Shown in pieces: positions 46,058 to 57,008 of a stretch of 64,000 bases of DNA (the first letter of the stretch is position 1; the number at the start of each line of letters is the position of its first letter). The stretch covers positions 153,834,058 to 153,898,057 of the forward strand of contig NC_133537.1 in assembly GCF_048544455.1 (NCBI RefSeq). The letters are read 5' to 3'. A model generated the notes under the pieces. It saw only the letters and a program-made list of their open reading frames with translations. It searched no databases and was not told where the DNA came from. The stretch comes from Silene latifolia (lineage: Eukaryota > Streptophyta > Magnoliopsida > Caryophyllales > Caryophyllaceae). Both the position numbers and the translations under genes were made by a program.

Positions 46058-47790
46058 TGATGTGACTCATATTTGAGCATATTTAGTCCCCGAATTAGCC
46101 TCATTCCTATGCTTTTTAGTGCATAATTGGGTCATTTACTATCTTTAGTCTTTCGTTTTGCATATTCTTTGAAGTTTTGATCCCTTGGTAGGAAAGGAGT
46201 GCAAACCTTGCATTTTCATGGCAAAATGGAGCTAAATTGACGGAATTCAATGACCAAGCATCAAAGGGAAGACAATGCTAGAAGGCCTATGTAGATAATA
46301 AAATAGATTGGGCAATGATGAAAGGATATTTGCATCTCCAACAAGATCCTTGAGGATTGTTGAAGAAAGAAAAGAAGAGAAGTGACTGCCCAGCAATCCG
46401 AGCGTCGCAGTGCCCAGGACGAGCGTCCACCCCTGCTACTATCCGAGGGTCCTGTGCTCAAGACGCTCATCTTGAGGCCTTGTGATCCGAGTGTCCCGAC
46501 CCCCAATCCGCTCGGATTCCTTTCCAGTGCCAACCGTCTCTACTGCCTAACCGCTCGGGACGAACGTACTCCATGAAGACTACCAAAATGGAAATGCGCA
46601 TCTTCTTTGATCGGAGCACTTCCTCAACTTTTCTTAAGGGTCTTAATCGTCATTTAAGCACTTATTAACCCTAATCTATGTACCTAATCCTTAGTATAAA
46701 TACCCCATTGTACTAATTGGATTATCATGTTCTTCTTATTCATTTTTAATCTCATCTTAATCTTGTAATCAACTCTTAATTTAGCATTAATACAAATCTC
46801 ATTTCTTAATCTTTACTTAATTTCTCTATTGTTCATCATTTATTTTGGGTAATTGAAGATTATTTGGGGTTTATTTGGAGGATTGACAACCTTCCATCAA
46901 TCATCAAGTACTTCTATTATTCTTTGCTTTATTATTTGGAATCATCTTTATAGGTATAATTCTCTCTTAATCCTTTTTTAATTATTGTTAATCATCTTCA
47001 TTTATTCATCATGTTTTGCCTTGCTATTATGATTGACAACCTTGTTAGCATGTTGAACTTGATAATGAGTGTGTAGTTTCCTTAACTAGGATTAATGGGT
47101 AATTAGAGGAAACCAACATGGGGATTGATTCATGCTTAATCTAATATTTTTTCAGAATTAATTTGCTTGCTTGTTGTGATTTCAACTTATGCACATGTTA
47201 TGTTTGATGAAATGCGAGCCTATGAATCCTTGTATTTTTTACCCACCACTTATCTTTTCAATGAGACTTGTAAGACATAAACCAACTCGAGTCTCATTAG
47301 ACCATGCATATAGTTGAATAGGGAGGATTAAGTCGACTTGTAGGTGTTTTACAATCTAATCGATTTGGCTCCGGGACCCAAACCTTCCTAGGGATTCTAA
47401 GATATACACTAACTCGATCCCATCACAACAATAATTTCTTGCATCTAGTAGAAAATATGTTTGTATGATCAAATCCCATGAATCCCCTATGAACCCATGA
47501 CACCTTAGTGCTTTTAATCAATTGTTTACATCTCATTTTAATCATCTTGCTTGCTTTCATTACTTTATTTACATTGTTATTTAGTTTTGTTGATCTCCTA
47601 CCTCAACCCAAATTGTGACACCTTTAGACACGACCATTTGCAATCGAAAATCCTACATCAATACCCTTCCCTTGGGATCCGACCTTTACTTACCTCTTTA
47701 CTAAAAGTAGAGTAGTTTGTGAAGTTATAAATATTGTTTTTGTCTAGGTAACTCTTAACGACAAGTAACCGAAAACGATAAGTCCGACCA
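46058..47790 (+). repeat. G2 5' LTR (1733 bp)
   Basis: TGATGTGACTC...AAGTCCGACCA. CpG-rich motif patch at 46390-46570 (GGACGAGCGTCC at 46417-46428), TATAAATA at 46695-46702. ORFs within are not conserved. Confidence 0.92.
46695..46702 (+). promoter_or_regulatory. LTR TATA box (G2 5' LTR)
   Basis: TATAAATA followed by CCCCATTG; the same box is at 55886-55893 in the 3' LTR and as TATAAACA at 11410 in G1. It lies about 130 bases after the CpG-rich cluster. Confidence 0.65.
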
Positions 47791-47794
47791 AAAA

Positions 47795-47812
47795 TGGCGC
47801 CGTTGCCGGGGA
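47795..47812 (+). other. G2 primer-binding site (tRNA-Asp)
   Basis: TGGCGCCGTTGCCGGGGA, a perfect complement of the plant tRNA-Asp 3' end, four bases after the LTR. Confidence 0.95.
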
Positions 47813-47930
47813 CGGTGTTAACTTGATTTGATTTTCGTTGATTGCTTTTTAGTTGTGTCTTTCCTTACCTTGGGGAAGTAAAACTCCTCAAGGTTTGTTC
47901 TAATTGTTTTCGAGTTGTTTGATATTTTGC

Positions 47931-50790
47931 ATGTCTAGGAGATCAGAAGATAACTTGTTATCCATTGATCTTGAAATTGAAAGAACTTTAACCAACAATA
48001 GAAGACTTGCTAGAAATACTTTGAGAGGTATTGGTGAGATTGTGGACATTCAACCAAATAACATTGAGTTTATCAACCCTTTTGAAAGAGAAGGAGAGGA
48101 TAACCCAACACAAAATCAACAACAAAATCAACCCACAATGCCTAAATTTTCATCACATTCCGTACCAACCGAGGAGAACCTATCAAATGCTACTCCCACA
48201 CCACAACATTTGACCGGTAATTTCATTGCAAAATCCGCATTTATCCAATTAGTTGAGAGAAGTCAATTTGGGCGGATGCCTAGTGAAGACCCTCATTCTC
48301 ATATGGAGACTTTTTGTGACTATTGTGATGCGATTTCTCAAAGCGGAGTTACTCAAGACCAAATTCGATTGGTCTTATTTCCTTTTTTTTTTTATTGGTA
48401 CCGTAAAACAATGGTTAAAGAGCCTTGATAAGGCTACTCTTGTTATTGACTCTTGTAAGAAATTGGCACTTGCTTTCTACAAAAAGTTCTATCCTCCGTA
48501 AAAGACTAACATGTTGAGAGCCCAAACCACCGGGTTCAAACAAAGGGATGAAGAATATTTGTATGAAGCATGGGAGAGATTCAAGGATACTTGCCGTTCT
48601 TGTCCACATCACGGACTTAGCGAGTGGTTCTTGCTACAACAATTTTGGAATGGTCTATATGAAGACTCCCGAAACATTCTCAATATGGGATCAAATTGTA
48701 TGTTTACCGAAGTTGATGATAATCAAACATGGAACAAGATTGAGGAAATGGCGGTCCATAACTCACAATATAGTAGACCTTGGAAGGCTACTAGAGGAGG
48801 AAAGCATGAAGTGGACTCTACTACTCAATTGGGTGCTCAACTTAGTGCCCATATTGATACCATTAATTTGAAGTTTGAGAAGGCTATGGCTAAACTTGAA
48901 GAAGCCTCCAAATCACCTAAGCAACATGTTAATGGCATGGTGGCATCTTCATCAATTCCAAGTGGAGTATGTGAGAGTTGTGGAATTTTGGGACATGACC
49001 GAAGTGAATGTAGGGGAACAAGTGAACAAGTGAATGCTTTCCAAGCATACAAGAGTGGTACCCCTTATTCCAAATATTACAATGAAAACACCAAATTCCA
49101 TCCTAACCTCTCATACAAAAGCCAAAATGTTCAAAACCCTCAAACAACATACACCCCACCTCCAATGAGAAACCAAGCTCAAAGACCCTTTTACAATAAA
49201 AACCAAAGTTATCAAAACCAAACTCCATACAATCAAACAAATGACCAAGGTTTTGATGTTCAAAAAGAGGTCCTCCAAATACAAAAGAACCAACAAGAAT
49301 TTTTCACTCAAATGCAAAAGGATAGCCAGGCTAAAGACATCACCATTAACAACATACTAGCTCACACAAAAATGTTGGAGACCCAAATGTCTCAATTAGC
49401 ATTTTCAAGTTCACAAAGATAAAAAGGGAAATTACCACCTCAAGGCAATCCCCCAATGCAAGAATCGGTGAGTGCCATCCATTTGAGTAGTGGTACAAGG
49501 TATGAAGGGCCAAAGAGGCCCGTTGATGAAGATGTTGTGAATGCTAGTGACAAGGAAAGAGTTGCTGAAAACTCTAAAGAAGAAGAACCCACCATTCAAG
49601 AATCTTCAAAGAAGGATGAAGAAAAGGCCAAAGAGAAGGAGCCTATTGTGATTAGACTTCCTTTTCCAAGTCGTCAAGCTAAGCCTAAGTTTGATGACCA
49701 ACTTGGAAAATTCATGGAGATTGTGAAAAACTTGGAAGTCTCAATTCCATTTACGGAATTAATCAATCATGTCCCGGCCTATGCTAAGTATATGAAAGAT
49801 ATTCTTACAAAGAAGAAATCCATCCGGAAGCTTGAGACTATTGCTTTCAGTAAAGTGAGTAGTGCCATCCTACAAGGAAGTTCACCTCCAAAACTAAAGG
49901 ATCCGGGAAGCTTCTCTATTCCATGTACCATTGGCGACACCACAATCAACAAAGCTCTATGTGACCTTGGGGCAAGCGTGAGTGTCATGCCATATTCGGT
50001 AAGCAAGAGGCTAGGAATGGGAGAACTCAAGTGCACTAATATCACACTTCAAGTGGCGGATCGATCTACGAAGACACCTTTAGGGGTATGAGAAGATGTG
50101 CCGGTAAGAATTGGCAAGTTCTTCATCCCGGTGAACTTTGTTATTGTTGATATGGAGGAAGACTCCAACATTCCTATCATTTTAGGAAGACCTTTCTTAC
50201 ACACCGCGGGAGCGGTGATTGGCGTGAAACATGGAGAACTCACTCTTGAAGTAGGAGATGAAACAATCACTTTTAATCTTGACAAGACAATGAGAGCTCC
50301 CTGATTGCATGAGCCGTGTTTCATGGTTGATTATTATAGCCGAGAAAGTGATAGGAAGAAGTTGGCATCTCAATGCAAAGGACAAGCTATGGGTAAAGAA
50401 TCACCACCCATATGGAAAGAGAAAGTGGAAGATGCTCCGTCCAAAGAACAAGAATGTTTCAACAAGAATGAGAGCTTGAATAGCTTACCACCACTCATGA
50501 CAACTGAAGAAGGAGGCCTTATTGGCCATAATGACAAGAAGGAAGGAGAGTTGTCTTCATCAACTCATGACATTTTTGGGGAACAAGTAGACAAAGTATG
50601 CGGTCTTTGGGATGATGAGTTTGAAGGGATATCCAATCCCTATATCGGTAATGCTATGACCCAAGACAACCATGAAGAACAACAAGTGCAAAGGTCTATT
50701 GAAGATCTTTATCATGACAATGAAAAATGTTTCGACTACTTCTTCAAGGTGTTGAGAAACATCAACAACACCTTGAACATGCCCCCTTGA
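47931..50790 (+). pseudogene. G2 gag-protease
   Basis: Start at ATG 47931 (MSRRSED). The Gag domain carries FIQLVERSQFG, HMETFCDYCDAIS and YEAWERFKDTC. An expanded T run near 48385 shifts the frame. From about 48400 to 50790 one frame holds, with stops at about 48499, 49420, 50089 (Trp expected) and 50302. The zinc knuckle is intact: CESCGILGHDRSEC (CX2CX4HX4C, about 48970-49011). A Lys/Glu-rich linker precedes the retropepsin: FSIPCTIGDTTINKALCDLGASVSVMPYS with the DLGAS active site (about 49965), then IVDMEEDSNIPIILGRPFLHTA. A ~150-residue tail follows (WDDEFEGIS, DLYHDNEKCFDYFFKVLRNINN) and the protein ends with no link to a polymerase. Few lesions; the ancestral protein would be about 950 residues. 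Confidence 0.88.
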
Positions 50791-51832
50791 CATCTCATTA
50801 TTGGATGAGAGTTTGGTGGAGTCCTCCCTAAACCACCACTTGTAAATAATCTAACTCCCTAACTCGTATTTTAATTATTGTATTGCATTTTTGTCAATTT
50901 TGGATTTACATTTTTATACCTTGATCAAGATTTTCATCATTTTGAGAGAAGTAAGGGAGGGACTCAATCGTTTATTGATGTGTAGTGTCTTGCCTTAGTG
51001 TGGGGATAGCAATTTCCTAGGCTATCCAAGCCTTCGTAGTGCCCCCATAATGAAGACCACAAGAAATAAAGAGTAAATGACACGGGATATGAAATGCCCA
51101 TAGATGGACCTGAATCCGTGTGGCAGAGGGACAATCGAGCGACCCGACGAGGATCCGCTCGTCCTGAGAAGAACCCGAGCATCCTGGGTAGGATATGCTC
51201 GTCCGGAAGAAGCTGGAAAAAGAAGATTTTGCTCTGACTGAGAATCTGAGCGTCCCCATAGAGAATCCGCTCGTATCAGTCAGGACGCTCGGCCTACTGG
51301 GAATCCGCTCGTCTTATAATTAACAAATTTTAGGATTTCTCCCTGATAAGGAATCCGAGCATCTCCAATCCAGTCCGCTCATCCTGCTCCAGAAAGACGC
51401 TCGTCTTCCTCAGAAGACGCTCGTCCCAGCGCGTCTTTTCTTGAAGCCAAATGCAGCAGAATTCGCTCGTCCCAACGCCAATCCGCTCGTCTCCCCCTCT
51501 GATTTTCAAATATAACGGGCTTAAAAGCCCCTCTTTCCCAATTCATTTCCTCATTCATAACATAAACACAAGTCCAAACCCTCAAAACCCTCATCCTCTC
51601 CATCAACCAACATCAAATTTCTCAACCAAAATCACCCAAATTAACCCCAAACTTCCTAAAAACACAATTAAATCACTCCTTTACCAACAACAAGTGATTA
51701 AAACACCAACATCTTCAAAGTTTGAGTCTATTTTTGAGATACAAGGCAACATTCAACTATCCTAAAACGATTTGGGTCCTATTGGAATTTGAAGAAATCA
51801 AGCTTATCTTTGGTGTTACTACATAAAGGAGC
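50791..51832 (+). other. G2 non-coding inter-ORF region replacing pol
   Basis: Contains PPT-like AGTGTGGGGATAGC (about 50997) with CCTAGGCTATCCAAGCC, then the CpG-rich cluster (51110-51500), a weak TATA-like AATATAACGGG (51509) and an AC-rich, pyrimidine-poor leader up to ATG 51833. No RT, RNase H or integrase trace found in any frame. Confidence 0.75.
51110..51500. repeat. CpG-rich GCTCGTCC/GAGCGTCC motif cluster (G2 internal)
   Basis: About fifteen words of the form AATCCGCTCGTCC, GAGCATCC, GAGCGTCCCC and AGACGCTCGTC in both orientations, separated by 10-30 bases. The same words make up the LTR patch at 46390-46570. Confidence 0.85.
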
Positions 51833-53427
51833 ATGGCAAGAACAAAAGGTGGAAGTAAGGTACCCCCAAAGAAGAACCTTTCCAAAAGACAACAAGCTCT
51901 TCAAGCTATTCAAGCATCTAAGGCATTGGTGGTTCAAAATGCAAGGTTGGAAATTCAAGAGTCTATTCCTCCTATGGAAGCTACTACTTCTACTCCAGTT
52001 GTTGGACAACTAGATGATTATCCGGAGGTAATTTTCACTTCCGACTCTCATAGGGAGAAATTTGTTTCCTTTGCTAAGAAATCTATTTTACCCATCAAAT
52101 TCATATGCCAAGAGAATTTGTCAAAATTGGTCCTAGAACAAACCAAGACCTTTTTCAAGTCCATGGGATTGAGTACATTGTTTAATATGCAAGAGCTGAC
52201 TCACTCATCCCTCACCTTAGAGTTCTTAAGCTCTTTGAAAGTTACCAAGGTGGAGGCTCTAAGGAACATTAAATTCCGGCTCGAGAATGTTGATATGAAA
52301 TTGTCTTTTGAAGAGTTTGGTAATGTTTTTGGCCTTAGCAATGACCCGACCTACGCGGAGAAACCTACCAAGAATGATCCCGCTCCCTTATGGAAGGCTA
52401 TTACCGGGAGAGAGTTTACATCTTATCATGATTGTCGTGCTCTTTTTGTCCATCATCCGGGCATAAGAGTATGGCACAAGGTTGTTGGGCATACTTTGAT
52501 TGCTAGGAAGGGTACGATCCATTTTACCGAACTTGACTTTATTTATCTCGAGTCAACCTTGAACATTGGAAGAGAGATCACCAAAAAGTACATATTCAAC
52601 TTTTGATTGAGAGGTGGCTCAAAGTTGATCATGGCAAAGAAGGCACGACATTTATTGTTAATGGAGGTTTGGTAACTTATTTGGCAAAACACTTCAGCCG
52701 CAACTTCAACAAGGATAGCACCTATAAACCAGTTAAGGGAGACCATATCATTGATCTAGCCACCATGGTTCAAAAATTAAAATGGGTCACGAATGATACT
52801 CTTGATGACAAATTTGGGTGGTTAACAAAAGATGCTAAATCCTTCACATTGCCAAGCAAGATTTGCTGATTGAATGTTCATAGGCCAAACTACCTTCTCC
52901 CACTCTCCGCGGAAGCCGAGTATATTATACAACACCAAGGGCAAGACATTGTCGAGCCCTCCTCCTCCATTATCACCCCACCTTACCCATTCGCCTACCA
53001 TGAATTTCAACCCGAAAATGTTAAGGCGGGGAATGACTACTTGACTCTCTTGATGAAAGAAATGCACAAGCAAGCTTATGAGGATAGAGTCAATGCTTAT
53101 AAAGCACAATATCCGCCTCTCCTACATCTTGCTTGGAAAGGACTTATTGACCCATCTTGTCCTTTGCCTAGTTGAGCGGATAAGGAAACCTTCTTTCCTA
53201 GTGCTTCCAGAGGTGATAGCTTAGGTGAAGAGGAGATTGTTGTTGTTGAGAGTGGTGCTCAAGAAGGTGAAGAGAATGAAGAAGAAGAAGAAGAAGAAGA
53301 GGGTAGTGAGGAAGAAGAAGGAAGTTCAAGTGAAAGTCATGATTACTCCAGATCTATGGAGGTTGATTCTCGTGAAGAGGTTGATGATGATGAAGATGAT
53401 AGTGATGACGCCATGGGAGAAGATTGA
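51833..53427 (+). pseudogene. G2 second ORF: ATHILA ORF-1-like protein (about 531 aa)
   Basis: ATG 51833, basic start (MARTKGGSKVPPKKNLSKRQQ), then YPEVIFTSDSHREKFVSFAKK, FFKSMGLSTLFNMQELTHS, LEFLSSLKV, FEEFGNVFGL, LWKAITGREFT, GIRVWHKVVGHTLIARKG, TELDFIYLESTLN. One frameshift near 52590, then IERWLKVDHGK, TFIVNGGLVTYLAKHF and KPVKGDHIIDL. In-frame stops at 52867 and 53173. The C terminus is a long Glu/Asp/Ser tail with a short coiled-coil-like Glu run, ending at TGA 53425. It is colinear with the G1 ORF at 20006. Function unknown; the acidic tail and basic head suggest nucleic-acid or protein binding, which is only inference. Confidence 0.7.
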
Positions 53428-55371
53428 GATTTGTCTATTTCTCTTGTTTTTCATATAATTTGCATCTTGATCATAGTTTGGAGTCCTAGCATCAACTAGA
53501 GGACTCACACCTCGGCCACATTGAGGTGTTTCTTTTATTGTTCCCATTTTCAAAATCCAAAATGACAAATGTAGTTTCATGCATAGCATCCTTATGCATG
53601 AACTCCCCCAGTTTTTGACATTAGAAATAGTGTCTATTTTGGTTTGGGGAAGTTTATGCATATGCATTGGGAGCTAATCTAAATTATGCTCTCCAACCAT
53701 AACAAAAACTCAGGCCTCATATAGCATAGCTTAGTTTGCATTCACTCTTGTTTATACGTCATATAGTTTGCATTTAGCTTAGAAATCATGCATTTTCATA
53801 TAAATTGTATAATTTCCTATCGTATTGGCCATTGAGGACAATGCCCATACTAGTGTGGGGATGGGAAATTCTAACAGGACTTTTTAAACAAAAATGATAA
53901 AAATTTTGAAAAATACAAAAACATGTCTTTTAATTTCATTAAAACAAAATCCATAAAAATTGGAAAAGTTCAAAAATCCAAAAACATGTTCATTTCCTTT
54001 GTAGTGTAGTCTTATATATATTGTTTTGTATATATTGTGTTTTTCCATCCTTTTTCACATTGATCGACTACGCCACATCCGAGACATGAGGATATTGAAG
54101 ACCGCATGATATGATCTTTCCAATCTCCTTTTTCCTCTTTATGTTAATGACTATGTGGCTTCATTTTGATTGATGCGGTATAAACAATGTGAATTTAGGA
54201 TTGCATTTAGATTATTTGGCATACTAGTTGGTAGAAGCATTTGCATTAGGATGTATAAATGTTAGTTGCATCATGGCATACAGTTGAATTTAGGAAATTT
54301 TTGTGAAACCGTCTATTTGGGAAGCTTGACAAGTGTATATAAGGCCCTTGTAGATTCCTTTTTTTCTTAAGACTTTGCTTGTTAGAATACTTGTAAAACA
54401 CCCTAGGATGTGTCATGCTAGTATCCTTTGACCCATGGATTAAGGCCTAGTCACGAGTACCTTGTGGTGTGATAACTCTTTGGCTACCATTTACTCCAAG
54501 GTGACCCTTGAAACCATGCAACCATCATCTATATTCTACCACATTTTTGTCATCAAAGGGAATGGGCACAAAAATTGTTCAAAAATTTGAGTTCAAGAAA
54601 TGAAATGAAAAGTCAAAAAGTTTGCAAATGACATCAAATGAAAAGAGGAGCAAAAATAGACTCCTAAAGCTTCAAATATAAGCACCCTCCCTACAAATGG
54701 GGTGACTTTGAAAATGTTCAAAAAAAAATGCAAAAGTTGAAAGTTGTCAGGTATTGAAATGTCAAACATCAAAGAAATGGCAAAGAAATGTTCTCAATAT
54801 GTCAAATGCCACAAGAAATTGGGGGGAAAAAACAACAACAAAAGCAAACTCCCACATGCAACTCAAAGTTCTATTGATCCATTTTCCATTGTATCCACAT
54901 TTGTGCATGGTAGAGAGGGGACGACCCTTCTAACACCATAGGGAGTCTACTCTTGACGAAAGCATTTCACGATTGAGGATAAAGGTACCCAAGATTGACA
55001 CAACTTGGAGGTGATTTATTGGTATCCTTCTAGGCTTAGTAGTTTGAAGAAACCGTATCTATGATGGAATATGTACCCTTAGATTGCTTCCCCTTTAGAT
55101 AATTTCCGCCACTTAGATGAGGAAAGTGGCTACTCATTTTTGTAGACGCATCCATTACTTGATCTTGTGTGCTTTAATGCTTAGATGTGTCGCCATTTTG
55201 GCAAGCCCCACCTTGCCTTGCAAGAAGGCATCCTACCTCATGGTTGTCTTGTTGTGAGTTGAAGTGGCGGAGTGAGACCCGCTAATTGTCTCACATCGGC
55301 TATTTTAGTAGGTTAGTTTGAATAAGGGTCCTAGTTTTTGTCACCTCTTTACTCGGGACGAGCAAAGGTTC
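53428..55371 (+). other. G2 3' untranslated region
   Basis: About 1.9 kb colinear with G1 (21572-23339), G3 (61558 down to 60476) and G0 (10867 down to 10567). It carries the PPT-like GTGTGGGGATGGGAAATT (about 53853) after GGACAATGCCC. No conserved ORF. Confidence 0.8.
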
Positions 55372-55385
55372 GGTTTGGGGATATT
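55372..55385 (+). other. G2 polypurine tract
   Basis: GGTTTGGGGATATT directly before the 3' LTR at 55386; the G0 copy is at 10553-10566 on the minus strand. Confidence 0.8.
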
Positions 55386-57003
55386 TGCTGTGACTCATAT
55401 TTGAGCATATTTAGTCCCCGAATTAGCCTCGTTCCTATGCTTTTTAGTGCATAATTGGGTCATTTACTATCTTTCGTCTTTCGTTTTGCATATTCTTTGA
55501 GGTTTTGATCCCTTGGTAAGAAAGGAGTGCAAACCTTGCATTTTCATGGCAAAATGGAGCTAAATTGATCGAATTCAATGACCAAGCATCAAAGGGAAGA
55601 CAATGCTAGAAGGTCTATGTAGATAATAAAGTAGATTAAGAAATGATAAAATGATCCTTGCATCTAAAACAAGATCCTTGAGAATTGTTGAAGAAAGAAA
55701 AGAAGAGAAGTGACTGCCCAGCAATCCGAGCGTCGCAGTGCCCAGGACGAGCGTCCACCCCTGCTACAGTCCGGGCGTCCCGTGCTAAGCATCTCCTTGG
55801 AGAGGAGCACTTCCTCAAATTTTCTTAAGGGTCTTAATAGTCATTTAAGCCCTTAGTAACCCTAATCTTTGTACCTAATATCTAGTATAAATACCCCATT
55901 GTACTACCTAGTTTAGCATGTCATCTTAATAGGATCTTAATCTTATCTTAATCAAGTTCTAATACTCTCTTAATCTTGTAATCAATTCTCAATTTAGCAT
56001 TAATACAAATCTCATTTCTTAATCTTTCCTTAATTTCTCTATTGCTCATCATCTATTTTGGGTAATTAGAAGATTATTTGGGTTTATTTTGAGGATTGAT
56101 AACCTTCCATCAATCATCAAGTACTTCTATTATTCTTTGCTTTATTATTTGGAATAGTCTTTATAGGTATAATTCTCTCTTAATCCCTTTTTAATTATTG
56201 TTAATCATCTTCATTTATTCATCATGTTTTGCTTTGCTATTATGATTGACAACTTTGTTAGCATGTTGAACTTGATAATGAGTGAATAGTTTCCTTAACT
56301 AGGGTTAATGGGGAATTAGGGGAAACCAACATGGGGATTGATTCATTCTTAATCTAATATGTCTTCATAATTAATTTGCTTGCTTGTTGTGATTTAAACT
56401 TATGCATATGTTATGTTTGATGAAATGCGAGCCTATGAATCCTTGCATTTTTTACCCATCACTTATCTTTTCAATGAGACTTGTAAGACATAAACCAACT
56501 CGAGTCTCATTAGACCATGCATATAGTTGGATAAGGAGGATTAGGTCGACTTGTAGGTGTTGTACAATCTAATCGATTCGGCTCCGGGACCCAAACCTTT
56601 CTAGGGATTGTAAGATATATACTAACTCGATCCCATCACAACAATAATTTCTTGCATCTAGTTGAAAATATGTTTGTATGATCAAATCCCATGAATCCCA
56701 TATGAACCCATGACACCCTAGTGCTTTTAATCAATTGTTTACATCTCATTTTAATCATCTTGCTTGTTTTCATTACTTTATTTACATTGTTATTTAGTTT
56801 TGTTGATCTCCTACCTCAACCCAAATTGTGACACCTTTAGACACGACCATTTCCAATCGAAAATCCTACATCAATACCCGTCCCTTGGGATCCGACTTTT
56901 ACTTACCTCTTTACTAAAAGTAGAGTAGTTTGTGAAGTTATAAATATTGTCTTGGTCTAGGTAACTCTTAATGACAAGTAACCGAAAACGATAAGTCCGA
57001 CCA
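55386..57003 (+). repeat. G2 3' LTR (1618 bp)
   Basis: TGCTGTGACTC...AAGTCCGACCA, followed by target duplication CTAGT. It is about 115 bases shorter than the 5' LTR because most of the CpG-rich patch (matching about 46450-46600) is missing. TATAAATA at 55886-55893. Confidence 0.92.
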
Positions 57004-57008
57004 CTAGT

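Larger units (their letters stand above)
46058..57003 (+). mobile_element. Gypsy element G2: complete Athila/Tat-like element lacking pol
   Basis: 10,946 bp with LTRs 46058-47790 and 55386-57003, tRNA-Asp PBS 47795, PPT 55372-55385 and a perfect target duplication CTAGT (46053-46057, 57004-57008). Contents: gag-protease (47931-50790), non-coding region with CpG-rich cluster, ATHILA ORF-1-like ORF (51833-53427) and a 1.9 kb 3' UTR. No RT, RNase H or integrase. G1 has the same order and the same gap between ORFs, so the absence of pol is a family feature and not a deletion in one copy. Confidence 0.9.

Noticed and set aside
51451..51765. 104-codon Pro/Asn/Thr-rich ORF before G2 ORF2
   Set aside because: Low-complexity reading of the pyrimidine-poor leader; the matching G1 region (about 19650-20000) does not keep the frame.
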